Below are positions 58,811-64,000 of a stretch of DNA of 64,000 bases, piece after piece. Under the pieces are notes generated by a model. It was given only the letters and a program-made list of their open reading frames with translations. It did not search any database and was not told the DNA's origin. The position numbers were made by a program, and so were the translations under genes. The DNA comes from Prosapia bicincta. Its lineage: Eukaryota > Arthropoda > Insecta > Hemiptera > Cercopidae. Positions within the stretch are counted from its first letter, which is position 1, and the number at the start of each line of letters is the position of its first letter. The stretch spans positions 76,661,271-76,725,270 of the forward strand of contig JBAIZL010000001.1 of NCBI GenBank assembly GCA_036971475.1, read 5' to 3'.

Positions 58811-60129
58811 CTAAAAATAAAAAAGAAAAGAAATTATTCGCTATTTAGAAATAAGCAAGCAATTAGAGGAGGTTGGTTGGTAACAGCAACCTACCGAAGA
58901 CTTGTGAATCTATAAAATAATTCACAAGGCAGTGATCATAAGGTAGTGTTAGTTTGGTTTTTGTTGTCTATGAAAGTGTTCCTCTGCAACAGTAATGTAA
59001 AAAAGGTTAATAAAAAATACTGTAAGTAGAATGTGTTTAGAGAAATCACTGCTTTTACCTTTAATATTTTAAATTGTAATTTATCAGGCATCAAAAGTTA
59101 TAGATACAGATAGTCGTGATTTATAAGTGAATTATAAGTGGACAAATTCTGTTGTGATAATTTTAATTTCTTTTAATCTTTTATAAATAGAGTTTTTGGG
59201 TTGATGTCAATGAGATTTGTTGGTATTAAGGTGAACAGACAAGTCCGGTCATAAAAATGGTTGTAATCATTTTGATTTCACTGATTAAATCACGAGTAAT
59301 CATTTGAAATCTACTAACTTACTTGCTGTCGCATCATGAAACCTCTCAGTATCAGGTCAGGCTACATCACTGAAACGAGACTGCAAGTTAAGTTTTCATT
59401 TAGTTCTTCAAACAAATAGTTATGTTATTTTATATTATTAATAAAAAACAAATACATTGGCTTTACTTAGTTTTACTGTTAATTATTTCTTTCAAAATAA
59501 TAACTTAAAAATTTTTAATTTCCATCTAAATACCACAGAATGAAAATATGAAAATAATCTTTGCTACTATATTTGAAGTATATATTTGTGGCAATTAAAG
59601 AATTTTATTCCGCCCTCAAACACCAATAAAATTGCCTAACTGTTGTTAATTTGTTGTAGTTTAGTATTATTGTTTATTCATGGTTTATTTTAGATTTTAT
59701 TTTTAGTGACACATTTTCATTATAGGTATAGCCTTCCATTTTCAAGCATAGTACATTTAGGACAATGCTTTGATAGTGGAAGGACTACAGCTTAATGTGA
59801 AAGCGATAAGTAAATGCAAGTAAAGGGTATTTCTACAATTACAATATTTTATTTATTATTATGTATATGCATAAAAGATCAGGCAATAATAAACTTGAAG
59901 ATTTGATTTTATTTAAAAATCTCACTTTATAAGTTAAGACAATTTTGCCCTTATTATTTTGGATTGTTTAAACCTAAAGATTTTTCACTTCTAAATTATA
60001 TTACCAGAGTATAAATGCAAACTAGAAGTAATATAGTACCTCTTTAATAATGTTTACCCATTGTGGTTTAAATGATTTACATTTATTAATTAAATTAGAT
60101 AACTATTAATAAGTAATACAGTAAGTTAA
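58811..60129. other. NHLRC2 intron, no element recognised
   Basis: AT-rich intron DNA (intron 63955-58811). Confidence 0.5.
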
Positions 60130-61453
60130 CAGTAAAACTTCAATTAACCGTCACTCTTTTAACCGTCAGTTTCTGTTAACCGTCATCCAATTGGCCCGAT
60201 GGCCAGTACCTTGAACCAAATACTGTTGGTCCACTATGCCTGACATTGTCTAGTAACGTTTTATGTTTATTCGTACTATTCAGCTGGTGTTACTACTTTT
60301 GGAAAAATGAATACACAGTATAAACAGTAAGCTTCACACTACTTACATATATAATTATGATGGGTTTGGTTTGATAGATAAACGCCGACGGCATTAAAAA
60401 CATTAAGTTATTCTAGGAGCTTTTTGGTCAGTAGTTACCGGCTGACACACTTATTTGTAACAATTTTAGTGAAATTGAGTTGATCATTCCAACCAAAAAA
60501 AGAAAGTTCATTGAAACCACAAATTGGTTCATTGAAAGAAGTTTACCTATATATACTTAACAATAAAATAAATAATTTTTAATGACGTATTACATTGATT
60601 TTCACTATTGTTTTCAAAATTTCACAAAACTTAAAAAAATAGTAGGAAATATTGACTAAATATTTAGTTGTAAAATAATCCTTAAAAACGGACTTGGCTG
60701 AAGTTAAGTACAAACATTGATACACTTAGATAAATTCATCCTTACTAGGAAGTAAATTATAACGTAAATTCCTTAAGAAGTAAATTATTTGGTTTTAAAA
60801 CTTTTACTTGTTAAGAATCTTGGATAGTAGTTATGGGATCTGAAGCATTACTTATCAGAGAGATCATATATTTACACTTTCATTCTATATACAAAATATT
60901 TATAAACTCACAAATCAATACACCTTACATGTTTACCCGTCTTAGTGATAAACGTCAAAACATTTTTATCGCCAGTCAGCTTATGATGTGGGTAATGTGG
61001 TTTTGTTGTTTATTGTTTACACAAAACACAAACAATATTAAAACAGTGTTGCAGAGATATAATATAATTAAGTCAAAAACAAAGCCCTCTGACAGAGTTT
61101 ATTTACGGTAGGAAAAATTATGTCTGGCCAATTGGCCTGACAGTATTTTTATAAATATTATGATAAGAAACGAATTTACGTACTTAGATATGATAGGAGA
61201 ACAAAGAATAAGTAGGCCTACACATTATTTAAAAATAAGCTTAAAATATTTTGGCAATTCTCTGGGAAAACGCCTATATTGTGGCCGATATCCAAAGTAT
61301 TAATGTGCACAGTGACGCATTCGTATTGTTTGTTAAGCTACATGAACTATTTCAACTGTAAGTTTATACAGTATTACTGTACATTATTTTGCCACATTTG
61401 TATTTACTGTGCGGATCTTTTTATCATGTTATAAATAGTTTTATTTGCTACTA

Positions 61454-62365
61454 TGAGGGTGCTCCACAAAGTAACCGCCGTTTGGGCGTGGCGTGATAAG
61501 TAGTGGGGGTAGAGCCGCCATTCTCACATCGGTGTGCGCAGCCTTTCAGTTTTCCTGAAATTTCTCGAAGTCTTGTGCATGAGATAGTGACAGAAAAACT
61601 AGGCTATCACAAGTTTTGTGCTCGTTGGATTCCAAAAGTGCTCACCGATGATCACAAAATGAAAAGAATGAGTTCTGCCATAGACTTTCTTACTCGGTAT
61701 GATGTTGAAGGAGAAACATTTTTGAACAGGATCGTTACAGGAGATGAGACTTGGGTAGCCTATGTGAGTGCCGAAACAAAACAACAGTCAATGCAATGGG
61801 GTCATACTGCTTCGCCAAGCAAGCCAAAGAAAGCTCGCCAATCCTTTTCAGCGAGAAAATTGATGGCTACAGTTTTTTGGGATGCTAAGGGCATCTTGCT
61901 CGTTGAATTTATAGAGCGTGGTACGATCATTACAGCTGCAGCTTATTGTGAAACCTTAAAACGGCTACAACGAGCGATTCAAAACAAGCGTCGTGGTCTT
62001 CTGACATCTGGCGTCGTTTGTCCATGACAATGCCCGCCCTCACACAGCTCAAAAAACAACTGAACTTTTGGAAAAGTTTAAATGGGACGTTTTTGACCAC
62101 CCCCCCCCATACAGCCCGGACTTGGCTCCCAGTGATTTCCATCTTTTCCCGTACATGAAGCGGTGGTTTGCATCTCAGAGGTTTGCGAGTGATGAAGAGC
62201 TTCAAAAACTGTTAAAAGATATGATAAGTGCTTGAATTTGTATGGTGAATATGTAGAAAAGTAGAGAAAAGCTGTAGTTTTAACATGTATATAATAAAAT
62301 TTTTGTATCTCAACTGGTTTATTTTTTATTTCAAAACGGAGGTTACTTTGTGGACCACCCTCGCA
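61454..62365 (+). mobile_element. mariner transposon with 5' internal deletion
   Basis: Ends TGAGGGTGCTCCACAAAGTA and, inverted, TGCGAGGGTGGTCCACAAAG; TA precedes the left end. 912 bp, shorter than a full mariner because the helix-turn-helix region is missing. Confidence 0.85.
61560..62236 (+). pseudogene. mariner transposase, catalytic part, frameshifted
   Basis: From SRSLVHEIVTEKLGYHKFCA to RIVTGDETWV (first Asp), KLMATVFWDAKGILLVEFI, then a frameshift near 62015; VHDNARPHTA (second Asp) and YSPDLAPSDFHLFPYMKRW (third Asp) follow in another frame to a stop at about 62235. N-terminal DNA-binding domain absent, so inactive. Different family from the 55-kb copy, as seen from ends and sequence. 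Confidence 0.9.
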
Positions 62366-62552
62366 CAATCTTGTTTATTTTCTTTTAGCTCCGAAATAAA
62401 TTACATTACTGTGAGAGGGATATTTGTCTAAAATAATATTGATTGAAGTAACGCTTTTGGAGGTATAATACAGTGTTATTGTTATCCGTCTATTCGCTCA
62501 ACTGTCATGACCATGGTCCTCGACGATGATGGTTAATCGAGTTTTTACTGTA

Positions 62553-63020
62553 ATTTAATAGTTAAAAAATATAAAGGAGAAATCTAATTGATTATTTGTA
62601 ATCATTATTAGGAAAAAAATAATTATTAACTAAAATTATAAATATGTAAAATAAATAAATAAAATATTACACAGTGTCTGACCCTTAGTGGTTGTTTATA
62701 GGCTTCCCCTTTCACGCATCTAATTGTTGATTTTACAATTTCAAAAAACTAAAATAATTTCAAAATAATTTACACTAATTACATTAGAAAAACTACATGG
62801 ATACAATCTCACTAAACTGTCACTGTCAGCAACAATATCATTATGTTTACTGCACTTTAACGAGTAGCATGCAATCAACTCAGATGATTACAACAAAAAA
62901 ATAACATATAACTGAACGATAAAGACTACACTAAGACCTAAATGGCTAGCTGAAAACTATTAAGATGACAATAGAAATCCAACTTTATTTTCCCTGTCAT
63001 TCCAAAGACGGATATAAATA
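62553..63020. other. Intron DNA, nothing recognised
   Basis: AT-rich sequence between two pogo-type elements. Confidence 0.5.
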
Positions 63021-63690
63021 CAGTAGAGCGTTGAAAAACCAGATCAGTTGGGACCGGGACCTATAAAGACAACTAATTTATTCATTTTCAAACGATTTTT
63101 ATACTACTGTGTATCATTGATATTGATATTTCATTAACTATAATCTATTTAATGATTAGAGTATCGTGTAAGTTTGAATTAAACCAGGAATTATTACAAA
63201 ACACACGTCAGAGGACTTAAAACATTAGTGAAAGAACATATAATTGTGTAGATGGAGTTAATGTTTCGATATTGGAAATAAAATTGACGGAAACAGACAT
63301 GTGGCGACTTTATACTTGGAAAATTGTCATTACAGATGAATAATAATATTAAGCGCTTATTAAAAGACAAATTAGCTAAAGATTAAGTTTAATAATGAAT
63401 TTTATTATTTTGCTGATTGGATAGCTTGCAGAACATACAAATCTAAAAAAATTAGATTATGAATAAATATATATTACTGTATGTTGCATTTTAAATTTAG
63501 TTATGACACAGTTTTTTAAAACTGATTAATCTTATTTGGATTTATAATTAAAGATAACGCTTTGTTTAGATATGTATTGTAATGGCAATGAGCACCGCAC
63601 TCTTCATGCAGAGTGCCATGAATGCTGAAACCACGATCCAGACTTGTGACGATCCAGATTTTTGACATTCGGATTACTGATGCTGTACTG
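63021..63690. mobile_element. Possible pogo/Tigger-type MITE
   Basis: Left CAGTAGAGCGTTGAAAAACC after TA; right, inverted, CAGTACAGCATCAGTAATCC, followed by TA. GGGACC strings near the left end and repeated GATCCAGA near the right end resemble Tigger subterminal repeats. The terminal match is imperfect. Confidence 0.45.
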
Positions 63691-63955
63691 TATCTTTCTT
63701 TATGGTAAAAGTTTAGAGAGGCAAAAACAGTTGCCAACCCACAAGAAAGGTATTGCACATGCTTATCTGAAGAACAGATACAATAACATATTAACAAAGG
63801 TCAAGCGGACTAAACATTCAACGACTGACTATCGATGACAGTTATGTACCGACATTATACTGAAGCAAATAATCGATGACACAGGCAGCAAAAGGTTGAG
63901 AAAAAACATAATTTGTAATAAAAATTCACCAATTTAAAATAATTTTTAATTATAC

Positions 63956-64000
63956 CTTCCGAATCACATGGTTTTCAGTATCTGCGACAAACAAAGTGTT
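63956..64000 (-). CDS. NHLRC2 orthologue, exon cut by window edge
   Basis: NTLFVADTENHVIRK, ending at AAG|GTATAA in phase 0; the next exon begins IDLL, so the joined text is ENHVIRKIDLL, a typical NHL blade. NHLRC2 is a cytosolic protein with an N-terminal thioredoxin-like domain (outside the window, to the right), a six-bladed NHL beta-propeller and a C-terminal beta domain. The seven exons here encode about 388 residues, roughly the second half. Exons: 63956-64000, 58602-58810, 52538-52760, 52095-52286, 48962-49069, 41462-41627, 40496-40722. All phases agree. Confidence 0.95.

Larger units (their letters stand above)
60130..62550. mobile_element. pogo/Tigger-type element with a mariner nested in it
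   Basis: Left end CAGTAAAACTTCAATTAACC, with TTAACCGTCA strings repeated inside; right end, inverted, CAGTAAAAACTCGATTAACC, followed by TA (62551-62552). Left flank is AA rather than TA. Without the nested mariner (61454-62365) it is about 1.5 kb. I see no transposase; the 92-codon ORF at 60833 is unrecognised. Confidence 0.6.

Overview
This is an AT-rich eukaryotic window, most likely from an insect or other arthropod. It is dominated by transposable elements: Penelope-like elements (PLEs), pogo/Tigger and mariner DNA transposons, hAT, piggyBac, Helitron, BEL/Pao, copia and an RNase H-bearing LINE. It also holds one clear host gene. The introns have GT..AG borders and many (TA)n microsatellites, and most coding matter is broken transposon. 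No tRNA, rRNA or CRISPR was seen.

Left part (1-20 kb): no recognisable host gene. It holds palindromic PLE terminal insertions (several with long target duplications), an approximately 2.2 kb minisatellite field with a 161-bp higher-order unit split by a hAT element (8-bp duplication), a non-autonomous Helitron with a PLE tail nested in it, a pogo-type MITE, a PLE 3' fragment with an intact GIY-YIG motif, a second minisatellite (13.2-13.7 kb), a possible cysteine-rich exon (17.8-18.0 kb, minus) and a decayed pogo element (18.3-19.4 kb).

Middle (20-40 kb): a heavily nested cluster. A rearranged PLE (20.0-22.2 kb) is followed by a second PLE-type palindrome inserted in its tail, a 5'-truncated Tigger with a nearly complete transposase, and another PLE tail split by a full LINE (24428-28956, 14-bp duplication) whose 1204-codon ORF2 is open. 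Then come a decayed Tigger (29.4-29.9 kb), a BEL/Pao element with two 804-bp LTRs that look identical and a 5-bp duplication but no reverse transcriptase (31862-37204), and a 3'-truncated copia-type element with the classical initiator-tRNA-like primer site (37661-about 40100).

Right part (40.2-64 kb): the 3' two-thirds of a host gene on the minus strand, the orthologue of NHLRC2 (NHL-repeat protein). Seven exons (40496 to the right edge) join in frame with consensus splice sites; the N-terminal thioredoxin-like half lies beyond the window. Its introns carry a Penelope element, a second truncated copy of the same family, two mariners, a piggyBac end, and at least four pogo-type elements.

The recurring unusual signal is a small palindromic module, present in roughly 15 copies of several families. 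It carries CUGANGA, a short hairpin, then GAAA followed by a self-complementary ACGCGU or AACGUU. This resembles the hammerhead ribozymes known from Penelope-like elements; the copy at 6982-7029 is the most complete.
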